Positions 33,504 to 43,114 are shown, counted from the stretch's first letter. The stretch: 64,000 nucleotides of DNA from Nitratireductor sp. (GCF_017794765.1 NZ_CP051236.1:446672-510671); one strand, 5' to 3'. Notes: a model not told the origin generated them from the letters alone. Program-made: numbers and translations.

Positions 33504-34379
33504 CTATCTGTTGCGCAAGACCACACATGGCAACCCATTCCGGCGGAAGTTCCCACAGACCTGAACGGCATCTGAGCGGCTGTCAGCGCCGATCCGTACA
33601 GCATAGATACCACGCCATCCCCGCGATGAGCGGACCCGCGTAATGACCGGTTCGTAATCCTCCAGGAGCACCGCGTGCCTGCGCAGCACCATCTGCCATA
33701 GCCTGATCGCCACATCACGGCGGAAGTGTCCTGCAACCTGCACACCCCAGGGCTTTGTGTGTACGCTGGTCATGGCCATGACAGCACGCGCAGAAACGGG
33801 TAGATCACGGCACGCCACATCGAAGGTCTTTTCTGGATGCAGCGGTTCGATGCTGACATCCGGCTTCCGGTCTGAAAACGTGTCGGCTGGCGCACCAAGT
33901 ATCGCCATAACGTAGTTCTCGGTTTCCAGTGGCAGGAACCCTCCTTTCTCGAGCCAGCGGGAAACGCGCCCTTCTCCGGCATTGTATGCTGCGGCCGCCA
34001 GGCCGAGATTTCCGAATTTCTTTCTCAGCTCCGCCAGATATATGGCCGAGGCAGGGATGGCCTTCTCGATGTCGAATGCATCGTCGAGGCCCCTTAGCGC
34101 CGCCGTACCCGGCATGAACTGTGCCACGCCCTCGGCGCCCTTTGGGCTGACGGCATTGGGGTTGAAACGACTTTCCTTCCAGAGCAGCCGCGCCAAAAAC
34201 GCAGGATCCAGCAAGTTTTCCCGGGCGTTGAACTCCACCAGACGGCAGATCGAAGCAACCAGTCTGGTCTTTTCGGTCTCGCCGGATGCTTCCTCGGCAA
34301 CCACAGCGGAGACCCCCAGCACAAACAGCCCCAAAACGGCGCCAAGTCCGAACCGGCTGCAAGGACGCGCATGTCGCAT
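33504..34379 (-). CDS. Lytic transglycosylase with C-terminal SPOR-like region
   Basis: 291 residues. A signal peptide (LGAVLGLFVLGVSAVVA) precedes an SLT domain: the catalytic Glu in LLWKESRFNP, then SPKGAEGVAQFMPGTA and AAAAYNAGEGRVSRWL. Such enzymes cut peptidoglycan in the periplasm. The last 90 residues (KPWGVQVAGHFRRDVAIRLWQ and IYAVRIGADSRSDAVQVCGNFRRNGLPCVVLRN) look like a SPOR-type fold, which binds denuded septal glycan. It is convergent with the small secreted gene. Confidence 0.83.
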   Translation of the reverse strand: MRHARPCSRFGLGAVLGLFVLGVSAVVAEEASGETEKTRLVASICRLVEFNARENLLDPAFLARLLWKESRFNPNAVSPKGAEGVAQFMPGTAALRGLDDAFDIEKAIPASAIYLAELRKKFGNLGLAAAAYNAGEGRVSRWLEKGGFLPLETENYVMAILGAPADTFSDRKPDVSIEPLHPEKTFDVACRDLPVSARAVMAMTSVHTKPWGVQVAGHFRRDVAIRLWQMVLRRHAVLLEDYEPVITRVRSSRGWRGIYAVRIGADSRSDAVQVCGNFRRNGLPCVVLRNR

Positions 34380-35378
34380 CGGCCACCCCTTCTCTTCGAT
34401 GAAAGCCTAGGACGCGCGACGTGGACAGACAAGATCACGGAGCCGGGCCGGACAAATCTGCGGCGGAGCCAAAGAGGCCGGGCTGCAAAAACCGGTCGGC
34501 ATTACAACTTTCCAATTTGGGAGAGGCCGAAATTTCTGGATGGGGGAAATGTCAGGCGGAAGTCACGGTCAACTGCCAGCCAGCGCATCGGTCTCTTTGA
34601 CGATTGCGCTCAGAAGAAGTCGGGATCCCCATGAACATCTCCTCCCCGAGAAACGCGGCTTATGAAGATTTCGACAGCTGTTACACTGGTGAAATCGAGC
34701 TGGCGCTCACCCGCGCAAACCAATACGGGAATCGGCACGAACAAAAGGACGAGCGCCACTCAAGCGCGGACAGCGGCACGACGGAGCGTCGTGATCGCGG
34801 GACCTCGATGGCGAACCCGTCAAACTCGAAATGGCTCTTTCCGGGGACGGCCTTGTGACCGCCCCAGTAAACCAGCTGCTCCGACAAGCGCAGCATCGTG
34901 ATTGATTCGATGTTGCGGCTGACCGCTTCGCGGCTCGCAGACTCGCGCATTTCCCGAGAAGCTGTGACTTCCCGGCCGCGCCGCTTTCTTTGAGGCGTTG
35001 CAGTATGGTGCCGCCGATTTCCCGGTTGCCGGCACTGCAGTGGTTGGAGAGAATGAGCCCCTTGTCGAAAAGAGTCTCGTGGACCTCGCTGGTCAGAGGT
35101 TCCTCGGCGCTCGCGACATGCTGCCGATTGACCGTCCTCGGGGTCAGGCAGGGCCCGCAAAGTCATATCGAAGTCCCGTTCCGGCACTTTCCCCGGCCGG
35201 ACGGTGTTTTCGCTCCCCTGGTTACGGCAACTGTCGCCGCCACCCGCAGCTCATAGTTTTCTACGGTGCCTTCATGCGCGCCAGCCAGAGGACAAAACCC
35301 CTCGTCGCCCGCAGTGGGCCCAGGCAATTGCGAAGACTTGTGCCAACCGCACTCATTCTCGTGACAGGCGGCAAAAAA
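34380..35378. other. About 1 kb without an intact gene
   Basis: Only short overlapping frames on both strands are present, none with both a good start and family-like sequence. The minus strand between about 34650 and 35190 looks like a decayed gene and is listed separately. The outer parts show nothing definite. Confidence 0.5.
34650..35190 (-). pseudogene. Possible decayed gene, family unknown
   Basis: Three protein-like pieces occur in order on the minus strand but in different frames: HETLFDKGLILSNHCSAGN (near 35080-35010), SEQLVYWGGHKAVPGKSHFE (near 34890-34830), and the hydrophobic VALVLLFVPIPVLVCAGE (near 34770-34715). Frameshifts between such pieces suggest a degraded gene. I cannot name the ancestor, and chance is possible. 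Confidence 0.3.
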
Positions 35379-35768
35379 CTACTGCTTCAAGGCAGTCACT
35401 TCCAACTCCACCTTCATCACTTCCTCAGCGAAACCGCAAATGATGGTGGTATTGGTGGGGCGTGGATCAGAGAACGTTTTTCCGAGCACTTTGGAGACCG
35501 GAATCACATCCTCGCGGTTGGCCAGATAAACCCGGACACGAACAATGTCCGACATGGCCGCACCGGCTTTTTCAAGCGTCGCTTCGATGGTGCGCAAAGC
35601 CTGCCTGGCCTGCTCGGCGGCATCATCCGAAATCGAGCCATCCTCGAAATTGAAACCCGCGGTACCGGAAACGAAAATCCAGTTTCCCTCAATCACCGCC
35701 CGGGAGTAGCCGGCCAGTTCCTCAAAGCGGGAGCCGGAGTTGATCGTCCACCTTTTCGTGTCGCTCAT
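35379..35768 (-). CDS. RidA family protein, probably a subgroup lacking the catalytic arginine
   Basis: 129 residues. The fold is clear: YSRAVIEGNWIFVSGTAGFN, ARQALRTIEATLEKAGAAMSDIVRVRVYL, and the C-terminal EVMKVELEVTALKQ. Archetypal RidA hydrolyses reactive enamines/imines and has an Arg in a P-A-R-S-x-V motif; here the aligned stretch reads PRPTNTTIICG, so the Arg appears displaced or replaced, as in the Rid4-7 subgroups. It is divergent from the Liv operon with the TGATCA palindrome between them, and so is probably part of that amino-compound system. Confidence 0.82.
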   Translation of the reverse strand: MSDTKRWTINSGSRFEELAGYSRAVIEGNWIFVSGTAGFNFEDGSISDDAAEQARQALRTIEATLEKAGAAMSDIVRVRVYLANREDVIPVSKVLGKTFSDPRPTNTTIICGFAEEVMKVELEVTALKQ

Positions 35769-35794
35769 AAATTTTAACCTCGAAATGTCTTGAC

Positions 35795-35810
35795 GTGATC
35801 ACGTGATCAC
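35795..35810. promoter_or_regulatory. GntR-type operator palindrome, copy 1
   Basis: GTGATCACGTGATCAC is a perfect 16-base palindrome (core TGATCA-N2-TGATCA, 35796-35809) in the 83-base gap between the divergent ridA-like and Liv-type genes. A second copy of the core lies upstream of the TRAP operon. It is a probable site of the GntR/FCD regulator at 43193. Confidence 0.7.
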
Positions 35811-35851
35811 AAATAGGCTCCTGGGTCAAGAAGCAACAAAAAGGGGAACCC

Positions 35852-36691
35852 ATGAGCGAAAGCCTACCCCCAGGGGATAGCGCAAGCGGACTTTCGATCC
35901 GCGCGAGCAGCGCAGAAGGCGCGCGCCGTGGCCGGCTTGAAGCCGCCGGCGTGGTGAAGACATTCGGTGCCAATCGCGCGGTGGATGGTGTGAGCTTTGC
36001 CGCCGAAGCAGGGCGCATCACCGGGCTGATCGGACCGAATGGGGCCGGCAAGACGACGCTGTTCAACGCCATCGCCGGCGAATATGCGCTGGATGGCGGA
36101 TCCGTGCGGCTGGACGGCACGGAGATCGGCTCGCTTCCGCCCTATCGCGTGTTCTCGAATGGGCTCGCCCGCACCTTTCAGATTCCGCGTCCCTTTGCCG
36201 GCATGACGGTACTGGAGAACGTCATGTTCGTTCCCGAGCGCCAGGCCGGAGAGCGTTTCTGGAACAGCTGGATCCGCCCGGGCACAGTGGCGCGCGAGGA
36301 GCGGCAGAACCGGGAGCGGGCGCGCGAAATCATCGAATTCTGCGGCCTCTTGCCTGTGGAACGGCAATTGGCAGGCTCCATCTCGGGCGGTCAGCAAAAG
36401 CTGGTCGAATTGGCGCGCGCCCTGATGGCGGATCCGAAGGTGCTCCTGCTCGATGAACCGGGTGCCGGTGTCAATCCCGCTCTGCTCGACACGATCGTCG
36501 ACCGCATTGTCGAACTCAACAAGCGCGGTCTCACCTTCCTCATCATCGAGCACAATATGGATTTCATCATGTCGCTCTGCGACCACATCGTGGTCATGGC
36601 CACGGGCCGGGTGATCGCCGAAGGCACGCCAAAAGAGGTGATCGCACAGCCGCAGGTGATCGAGGCCTATCTCGGCGGAGCCGTGGCATGA
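35852..36691 (+). CDS. Liv-type ABC transporter ATP-binding protein (LivG-like)
   Basis: 279 residues. Walker A GPNGAGKT (about residues 62-69), signature ISGGQQKLVELARAL, Walker B LLLDEPGAG, followed by EHNMDFIMSLCDHIVVM, all typical of LivG. It energises uptake of branched-chain amino acids or related amides. The first 30 residues are an extra, Ser/Ala-rich extension. It overlaps the next gene by four bases (ATGA). First gene of a six-gene operon. Confidence 0.92.
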   Translation: MSESLPPGDSASGLSIRASSAEGARRGRLEAAGVVKTFGANRAVDGVSFAAEAGRITGLIGPNGAGKTTLFNAIAGEYALDGGSVRLDGTEIGSLPPYRVFSNGLARTFQIPRPFAGMTVLENVMFVPERQAGERFWNSWIRPGTVAREERQNRERAREIIEFCGLLPVERQLAGSISGGQQKLVELARALMADPKVLLLDEPGAGVNPALLDTIVDRIVELNKRGLTFLIIEHNMDFIMSLCDHIVVMATGRVIAEGTPKEVIAQPQVIEAYLGGAVA

Positions 36692-37416
36692 GCGCGCTTC
36701 TCGACGTTCAGGACGTGGTGGCCGGTTACAAGCCGGACCTGCCGATCATTCACGGGCTCTCGCTCACCGTCGCGCCGCAGGAGATGGTCACCATCATCGG
36801 GCCGAACGGAGCAGGAAAATCCACCCTCATCAAGGCACTGGCGGGCGTGTTGACCGTTTCCTCCGGTATGGTGCGGCTCGAGGGCCGCGACATCACCAAC
36901 CTGCCGACCCACCGCATGGCAGAGGCCTCCATGGCCTATGTGCCGCAGGTGGCCAATGTCTTCACCACGCTCACCATCAACGAGAACCTTTTGGTCGGCG
37001 CGTCGAGCCTCCCGAAGTCGGAAGCGAAAACCCGCATCGAGCGGGGCTATGAGGCCTTCCCGGATCTGAAGCGCTACCGCGACAAGAAGGCCGGCGTGCT
37101 GTCGGGCGGACAGCGGCAGATGCTGGCGGTGGCGCGCGCCCTTCTCACCGGCCCGCGCCTTCTGATGCTCGATGAACCGAGCGCAGGTCTCTCACCGCTC
37201 ATGGTGAGCGAGGTTTTCGAGCGGTTGAAAGCGCTGGTCGAAGACGGTGTGGCAATCCTGATGGTCGAGCAGAACGCCAAGGCAGCGCTTGCCATCTCCC
37301 ACCGCACCTATGTCTTCGCCGAGGGACGCAACCGTATCGACGGACCTTCCGCCGCCCTGGTCGAGGATCCCGAAGTCACTTCCATCTATCTGGGCGCCGG
37401 GGGGCGCAAACGCTGA
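36688..37416 (+). CDS. Liv-type ABC transporter ATP-binding protein (LivF-like)
   Basis: 242 residues. Walker A GPNGAGKS, signature LSGGQRQMLAVARAL, Walker B LMLDEPSAG, then VEQNAKAALAISHRTYVFAEGR, the LivF ending. It is the second ATPase of the transporter. Its stop and the permease start share bases (TGATG). Confidence 0.92.
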   Translation: MSALLDVQDVVAGYKPDLPIIHGLSLTVAPQEMVTIIGPNGAGKSTLIKALAGVLTVSSGMVRLEGRDITNLPTHRMAEASMAYVPQVANVFTTLTINENLLVGASSLPKSEAKTRIERGYEAFPDLKRYRDKKAGVLSGGQRQMLAVARALLTGPRLLMLDEPSAGLSPLMVSEVFERLKALVEDGVAILMVEQNAKAALAISHRTYVFAEGRNRIDGPSAALVEDPEVTSIYLGAGGRKR

Positions 37417-38324
37417 TGCTGCAAGCCATTGCCGACGGCATATTGAGCGGGTCCATCATCGCGCTTGGCGCGATCGGGCTCACCTTGACCATGGGGATAT
37501 TGCGCTTTGCCAATTTCGCCCATGCGGAACTTGTCACCTGGGGCGCCTATATGGCGCTGGGTGTCCTTTCACTCACCGGGGCCTTCATGGGGCCGCTTGC
37601 GCCCTTCTCCTTCGGTGTGCCGCTTCTCATGGCAACTCTGGTCGCCATGGTGGCAACGGCGCTTCTGGCGCTCGCCATCGACTGGCTGGTCTACCGCCCC
37701 CTGCGCGGCCGCGCCAATCATCTGACGCTTGTGTTCGGCTCCTTTGGCGTCTCGCTTCTGGTGCGCATGGTGATCCTGCTGCTTTTTGGCGGCGCGGCGC
37801 AGTATTATTCCAACACGCTGCAGATCGCCATGAAGGTTGCGCCGGGTCTGCGCATCATGCCCGACCAGATCTTCACTCTTGGCCTGACGGCTGTGATCGT
37901 CGTGGCGCTGCATCTCTTCCTGCAGAAAACGCGGCTGGGCCTGTCGATGCGTGCCCTTGCTGAAAACCCGGAGCTTGCCCGCGTCAATGGCATCGACACC
38001 CGTCATGTGGTGCGCTGGACCTGGATCATCGGCGCCTCGCTCGCCGCCATTGCAGGTGTGCTTTACGGTCTCACCGTGCAGCTTCGGCCCGAGATCGGCT
38101 TCCACCTTCTTCTGCCGCTCTTTGCCGCGGCGATCCTTGGTGGTGTGGGCAATGTCTTCGGCGCGGTGATCGGCGGGCTGATCGTCGGCCTTGCCGAATC
38201 CATCTCCGTCCTCTTCATCCCCGCAGGATACAAGCTGGCCGTGCCCTTCATGATCCTGCTTCTGGTTCTCTACATCAGGCCCACCGGCATTTTCGCCGGC
38301 ACGGTCGGGGGAGGCAAATCATGA
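37416..38324 (+). CDS. Liv-type ABC transporter permease (LivH-like)
   Basis: 302 residues, about eight membrane helices. It starts ILSGSIIALGAIGLTLTMGILRFANFAHAE, the LivH N terminus, and contains AENPELARVNGID and AILGGVGNVFGAVIGG, the ATPase-contacting loop and last-helix signature. It overlaps the next permease by four bases. Confidence 0.92.
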   Translation: MLQAIADGILSGSIIALGAIGLTLTMGILRFANFAHAELVTWGAYMALGVLSLTGAFMGPLAPFSFGVPLLMATLVAMVATALLALAIDWLVYRPLRGRANHLTLVFGSFGVSLLVRMVILLLFGGAAQYYSNTLQIAMKVAPGLRIMPDQIFTLGLTAVIVVALHLFLQKTRLGLSMRALAENPELARVNGIDTRHVVRWTWIIGASLAAIAGVLYGLTVQLRPEIGFHLLLPLFAAAILGGVGNVFGAVIGGLIVGLAESISVLFIPAGYKLAVPFMILLLVLYIRPTGIFAGTVGGGKS

Positions 38325-39265
38325 CCGGCTTTGCTGCCTATCTCGTTTTCTTCCTCATCGTCGCGCTCACCTATTCCATCGTGGTGATGGGGCTCAACAT
38401 CCAGTGGGGCTATACCGGGCTCTTCAATGCCGGCGTGGTGGGCTTTTTCGCCATCGGTGCCTATGGCACGGCAATCCTCGTCGGCCCCGACCGTGCTCAT
38501 CTCATCGGCGGGTTCGGCCTGCCCTTCCCGCTTGCCGTTCTTGGCGGCATGGCGCTCTGCGCGCTTGCGGCGCTGATCGTGGGGCTCGCCACGCTGCGAT
38601 TGCGCGAGGAGTATCTCGCCATCGCCACTTTCGGCATCGCCATCTCGATCCAGCTCGTCGCGCTCAACTTCGAGAGCCTGACCGGCGGAGCGCAAGGGCT
38701 TGTCGGCCTGCCGCGTCCGCTGTTTGGCCTGTTCGATAGCCCCGCCGGCTACAACCTTTTCTATCTGGGCGTCGTCGCCGTGATGGCCGGTCTCGTCTAC
38801 TGGGCACTGGAAACGGCTGTTCGCTCGCCCTGGGGCCGGCTTTTGAAAGCCGTGCGTGAGGATGAGACCGCAGCCCGCTCGCTCGGGCGGAACCCTGCAC
38901 GGGTGCGGCTGGAGGTCTTCGTGCTCGGCTGCGTTCTGATGGGCCTGGCCGGCGGGCTTTATGTTGGCTTCATCGGCTATGTCAGCCCGCTCGATTTCCT
39001 GCCCATCCTCACTTTCCAGATCTGGGCCATGCTGATTGTGGGCGGCAGCGGCAACAATCGGGGCGCCATTGTCGGCGCGGTCGGCGTATGGGCCCTGTGG
39101 GCCATGAGCGGGCTCGCCATCAGCCGCTTCCTGCCAGTCGCCTATCAGTCTCAGGGTGGCGCTATTCAGGTGATCCTGATCGGCCTTCTGATCGTCCTAA
39201 CGCTGATTTTCCGCCCGCGCGGCCTGATCGGCGAAGCCGAATCCGTGTCGAAACACGCGGACTGA
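38321..39265 (+). CDS. Liv-type ABC transporter permease (LivM-like)
   Basis: 314 residues with about nine or ten hydrophobic segments. NIQWGYTGLFNAGVVGFFAIGAYGTAIL and REDETAARSLGRNPARVRLEVF are LivM hallmarks, and GGSGNNRGAIVGAVGVW lies near the end. It forms the translocation pathway with the LivH-like protein. The FAD oxidoreductase starts four bases downstream. Confidence 0.92.
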   Translation: MTGFAAYLVFFLIVALTYSIVVMGLNIQWGYTGLFNAGVVGFFAIGAYGTAILVGPDRAHLIGGFGLPFPLAVLGGMALCALAALIVGLATLRLREEYLAIATFGIAISIQLVALNFESLTGGAQGLVGLPRPLFGLFDSPAGYNLFYLGVVAVMAGLVYWALETAVRSPWGRLLKAVREDETAARSLGRNPARVRLEVFVLGCVLMGLAGGLYVGFIGYVSPLDFLPILTFQIWAMLIVGGSGNNRGAIVGAVGVWALWAMSGLAISRFLPVAYQSQGGAIQVILIGLLIVLTLIFRPRGLIGEAESVSKHAD

Positions 39266-39269
39266 GCCG

Positions 39270-40607
39270 ATGAGAACTGCTCACCCCGACACATTGTGGC
39301 GCAAGACAGCCGGGCCCAAACCGGTTTTCCCCGCCGCCACGGGTGCGCGCAGGGCAGATGTGGCTGTAATCGGAGGCGGCATTGCCGGCCTGACAACAGC
39401 ACTGCGGCTTGCAGAGCGCGGGGTGAGCACGGTTCTCCTCGAAGCCGAGCAAATCGGCTTCGGTGCCAGCGGACGCAATGCGGGTTTCGTGGTCCCCAAT
39501 TTCTCCAAGGCCGATCCCGAAACGGTGGTTCGACGCCTCGGCGATGAAAAAGGCAAGGCCCTGCTGGACCTCGTCGGCAGGGGTGGCGAGCGCGTCTTCT
39601 CCCTGGCAAACGCCATGGGGCTTGGCAAGCAGGCAGAGCAGACCGGCTGGCTGCAACCGGCGCATTCACAAGCCGCAGCGAAGGATTTGCAAAAACGCGT
39701 TGCCGCCTGGCAGGCGCTTGGCCGACCTGTCACATGGCTAAACGCGGAAGAAACGGCCACCCGCACCGGCATGCCGCTCTACCATGGCGCGTTGCATGAT
39801 GCGTCGGGCGGCATGATCAATCCGCTGGCCTATGTTCAGGGTCTCGCTCATCTGGCGAACACCGCCGGAGCGGCCATTGTCGAAAACGCTCCGGTGACCG
39901 GCATATCCGCGCGCAATGGTGGATGGGTTGTGCAGACGCCCCATCTGGAAATCACCGCCCGGCGGGTGGTCATGTGCACCAATGCCTCCGAAAGAGGCAT
40001 CGCCGCTCGTCTTGGACACGCCATCCTTCCGCTCACCGTATTCCAGATGGCGACCGAGCCGTTGCAGGGTGATGCCGTCAGGCGCTTCTCACCAAACCGC
40101 GAACCCGTTTCAGACACGCGTGCCAATATCTTCACCTACAGGCTCGATGCCGCCAATCGGCTGATTTCCGGAGGCATGGCGCTCAGCCCCTTCACCGGCG
40201 AGCGTCGCATGGGCGAGAAGATCCTCGACCGCCTGGTGAGCGAATTGGGCCTCGACCATCGACCCCGGCTCGCCCATGCCTGGCGTGGCACGGCAGCGGT
40301 CACCACCGATTTTCTGCCCCATCTCTACAGGCTTGGACCGGGTTTCGTCGGAGCGATCGGCTGCAATGGCCGCGGTGTCGCCTTCACCACCATGCTGGGA
40401 GACGTGCTCGCCGACGCCGCCACTGGCAGGGATCTCGGCTCTCTGGCCGTGCCGCTCGCCCCGGCGCGTCCACTTCCCTTCCGCCGCCTCGCCGGCCTCG
40501 CGCCCCGTTTCTACCTTGCGAAAGGCATCTGGGACGACCGGCGGACGACGAAAATGCGGCCCAAAGGCCATGTGACAACCAAAACGAAGAAAGGGGAACT
40601 GACATGA
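39270..40607 (+). CDS. FAD-dependent amine/amino-acid oxidoreductase (DAO family)
   Basis: 445 residues. The FAD-binding GGGIAGLTTALRLAERGVSTVLLEAE is at about residues 34-60, followed by GASGRNAGFVVPNF, the SGRNxG flavin loop shared with gamma-glutamylputrescine oxidase-like (PuuB/OrdL) enzymes. Late GFVGAIGCNGRGVAFTTMLGDVLAD closes the flavin site. It would oxidise an amine or secondary amino acid to an imine. Embedded between transporter genes of one operon, it probably acts on the imported compound. The substrate is unknown. Confidence 0.85.
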   Translation: MRTAHPDTLWRKTAGPKPVFPAATGARRADVAVIGGGIAGLTTALRLAERGVSTVLLEAEQIGFGASGRNAGFVVPNFSKADPETVVRRLGDEKGKALLDLVGRGGERVFSLANAMGLGKQAEQTGWLQPAHSQAAAKDLQKRVAAWQALGRPVTWLNAEETATRTGMPLYHGALHDASGGMINPLAYVQGLAHLANTAGAAIVENAPVTGISARNGGWVVQTPHLEITARRVVMCTNASERGIAARLGHAILPLTVFQMATEPLQGDAVRRFSPNREPVSDTRANIFTYRLDAANRLISGGMALSPFTGERRMGEKILDRLVSELGLDHRPRLAHAWRGTAAVTTDFLPHLYRLGPGFVGAIGCNGRGVAFTTMLGDVLADAATGRDLGSLAVPLAPARPLPFRRLAGLAPRFYLAKGIWDDRRTTKMRPKGHVTTKTKKGELT

Positions 40608-41866
40608 AATCAATGATCGCCTCCGGCCTGATGGGGGCCGGGCTCGTATTATCGGGAGCAGCAAGCGCACAGGCGCAGGATTGCAAGATCGCCGTTGGCT
40701 CGGTGCTCTCCATCACAGGCTCCATGGCGGCCATCGGCTCGGCCATTGGCGATGCCGGAAAGCTCGCCATCGACCATTTCAACGAGGCCGGCGGCGTCAA
40801 TGGCTGCGAGGTCAATTTCATCCTGCGCGATGATCAGGGCTCGCCCAATGTCGGCGTCGATGCCGCAAAGACCCTCGTCGAAATCGAGAAGGTGCCCGTG
40901 CTTCTGGGCGCCATCCAGTCCGGTGTTTCGCTGCCGATTCTCACCTCGGTCACGGTGCCGGCCAAGGTCACGCAGATTTCCTGCTGCTCCAGCGCGCCGA
41001 GCTTCACCGAACTGGCCAGGGAAGGTGGCACGCAAGGCTATTGGTTCCGCACCCTGCCAACCGACCGCCCACAGGCGGCAGTTCTTGCCACCATCGCTGC
41101 CGAGAAAGGCTACAAGAAAATCGCCGTCATCCATGTCAACTCGGATTACGGTGTCAGCCTCGCTACCCGCTTCAGGGACGATGCCGAAAAGCTCGGTATC
41201 GAGGTGACGGGCGTCACGCCCTATAATCAGGAGCAGGCCTCCTACCGCGCCGAGGTGAATGCGGCGCTTCAGGCCGAGCCTGACGCCCTGTTCCTCGTCG
41301 CCTTCCCGGCGGACGGAGCCACTGTTGCCCGCGAGTGGATTTCTTTCGGCGGCAGCCAGAACCTCATCCTCAGCAATGCGCTTCGCGCGGATGAATTCGT
41401 GGAATCCGTCGGCGCTCAATATCTCGAAAATGCCTATGGCATCGACAATGCACAGGTCGAGGGCGAGTCGGTGGAAGCCTTCAACACGAGCTGGAAGGAC
41501 GCCAAGGGCTCCGACCCGAACGGCCCCGGCCTCCACGTGATGTATGACGCTGCCGCTGTCGCACTTCTGGCAATGGAACAGGCGGGCGAAGCCGATGGCA
41601 CCGCAATCCGCGACAATATCCGCAAGGTGACTGGCGGCGAAGGCGAGCCGATCTATCCTGGCGCCGAGGGCTTCAAGAAGGCCAAGACCCTGATCGCCGA
41701 GGGCAAGCCCATCCGCTATGTGGGTGCGACCGGGCCCATCACCTTTGACGAGAACGGCGATGTGACCGGCCCTTACCTCATCTACGGCGTCAAGGACGGA
41801 GAACTGGCAACGCTCGACCGCTGGGACAAAGCCCGCGTCGAGGCAGCGCTCGAAAAACTGCAATAG
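40604..41866 (+). CDS. Liv-type periplasmic substrate-binding protein
   Basis: 420 residues. A Sec signal peptide (MIASGLMGAGLVLSGAASAQA) precedes a type I periplasmic binding fold: KIAVGSVLSITGSMAAIGSAIGDAGKLAIDHFNEAGGVNGCEVNFI, LLGAIQSGVSLPI and KKIAVIHVNSDYG. It captures the ligand for the LivGFHM-like transporter and is the last gene of that operon, overlapping the oxidoreductase by four bases. Longer than E. coli LivJ, as in amide/urea and aromatic binders. A terminator follows. Confidence 0.9.
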   Translation: MKSMIASGLMGAGLVLSGAASAQAQDCKIAVGSVLSITGSMAAIGSAIGDAGKLAIDHFNEAGGVNGCEVNFILRDDQGSPNVGVDAAKTLVEIEKVPVLLGAIQSGVSLPILTSVTVPAKVTQISCCSSAPSFTELAREGGTQGYWFRTLPTDRPQAAVLATIAAEKGYKKIAVIHVNSDYGVSLATRFRDDAEKLGIEVTGVTPYNQEQASYRAEVNAALQAEPDALFLVAFPADGATVAREWISFGGSQNLILSNALRADEFVESVGAQYLENAYGIDNAQVEGESVEAFNTSWKDAKGSDPNGPGLHVMYDAAAVALLAMEQAGEADGTAIRDNIRKVTGGEGEPIYPGAEGFKKAKTLIAEGKPIRYVGATGPITFDENGDVTGPYLIYGVKDGELATLDRWDKARVEAALEKLQ

Positions 41867-41873
41867 CAGTCAG

Positions 41874-41915
41874 GGGCTGGCCTTCGCTCTCGCAGCCCGG
41901 CCAGCCCTTTTGTTT
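41874..41915 (+). terminator. Terminator after the Liv-type operon
   Basis: GGGCTGGCC (41874-41882) pairs with GGCCAGCCC (41899-41907), followed by TTTTGTTT. It may be partly read through into the aminotransferase gene. Confidence 0.82.
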
Positions 41916-41944
41916 CAAAGCCCCAATGACAGGACTGAAATTCC

Positions 41945-43114
41945 ATGCCGAGTTTCGCAAAACGCATCACCCACACGTCCAAGAAGAGCTACGGCATGGT
42001 TGCCAAGGCGGCCGCGCTCCCTACCGAAGGTCGGGACATCATTCATCTCGAACTCGGCCAGCCCATTCACGACACACCCGACCATATCAAGGACGCCGCC
42101 ATTCAGGCCCTCAGGGACGGGCACGTCCACTACAGCGATCTACAGGGCATCCTGCCGCTGCGCGAAGCCATGGCGGAGAAGGTTCGCAGCTATAATGGCA
42201 TCGATGTTTCGGCTTCCGAGATCGTGGTCACCAACGGACTGACCCAGGCTTCTTTTGCTGCCTTCATGGCGCTGCTCGACCATGATCAGGAGTGCATTCT
42301 TCTCGAACCCTATTACCCGCAGCATGTCGGCAAGATCGAGATGGCAGGCGGCAAGCCGGTCATGGCCCCGCTGGACCGGGAGAACGGATTTGCCATCCGA
42401 CGCGACCTCATCGAGAAGCACATCACCCCCAAAACGCGCATGATCGCCATCGTCAACCCGTGCAACCCAACTGGCCGCGTCTATACGCGCGAGGAGTTGC
42501 AGGTGGTGGCGGACCTTGCCATCGAGCATGATCTGTGGGTCATCGCGGACGAAGTCTACGAGCAGATTCTTTTCGACAACGCCAGACACATCAGCATTGC
42601 CTCCCTGCCTGGCATGAAGGAACGCACCGTAACCATGTTCGCCTTTACCAAGGCTTACGCGATGGATGGCTGGCGGCTCGGCTACATCGCCGCCGATCAA
42701 AGCCTGATCTCCGCCCTGATGAAAATCACCACCACCGAGGTCACCCACGTCAACACCTTCATCCAGCACGCTGCGATAGCCGCCCTCAAGGGGCCGGCCT
42801 CCGCGCTTCAGGACATGGTGGATGATGATTGTCGCAAGCGTGATATGGTGGTGAGCCGCCTGAACCAGATGCCCGGCGTGAAGTGCGCCCGGCCCGAAGG
42901 CACGATCTATGCCTTTCCCGACATCAGCGGAACAGGGCTAAGCGCACAGGCTGCCGCCGACGCCATTCTGGAAAAGGTCGATGTGGTGGTCGAGGCGGGA
43001 AGTTTTTATGGCACAGCCGGCGAACACCATCTGCGCGTGTGCTTCGGGTCGCAAAGCCACGAACGCCTCGAGGAGGCCATGGATCGTCTTGGACGCTTCT
43101 TCAACGATCTGTAG
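41945..43114 (+). CDS. Class I PLP-dependent aminotransferase
   Basis: 389 residues. Aspartate-aminotransferase fold: ELGQPIHDTPDHIKDAA, NPCNPTGRVYTREEL, DEVYEQILFD, the PLP-binding Lys in FTKAYAMDGWRLGY, and the substrate Arg in HHLRVCFG. It transfers the amino group of an amino acid to a 2-oxo acid. Position 30 bases after the Liv operon terminator and upstream of the GntR gene ties it to the same catabolic unit. The donor amino acid is unknown. Confidence 0.88.
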   Translation: MPSFAKRITHTSKKSYGMVAKAAALPTEGRDIIHLELGQPIHDTPDHIKDAAIQALRDGHVHYSDLQGILPLREAMAEKVRSYNGIDVSASEIVVTNGLTQASFAAFMALLDHDQECILLEPYYPQHVGKIEMAGGKPVMAPLDRENGFAIRRDLIEKHITPKTRMIAIVNPCNPTGRVYTREELQVVADLAIEHDLWVIADEVYEQILFDNARHISIASLPGMKERTVTMFAFTKAYAMDGWRLGYIAADQSLISALMKITTTEVTHVNTFIQHAAIAALKGPASALQDMVDDDCRKRDMVVSRLNQMPGVKCARPEGTIYAFPDISGTGLSAQAAADAILEKVDVVVEAGSFYGTAGEHHLRVCFGSQSHERLEEAMDRLGRFFNDL

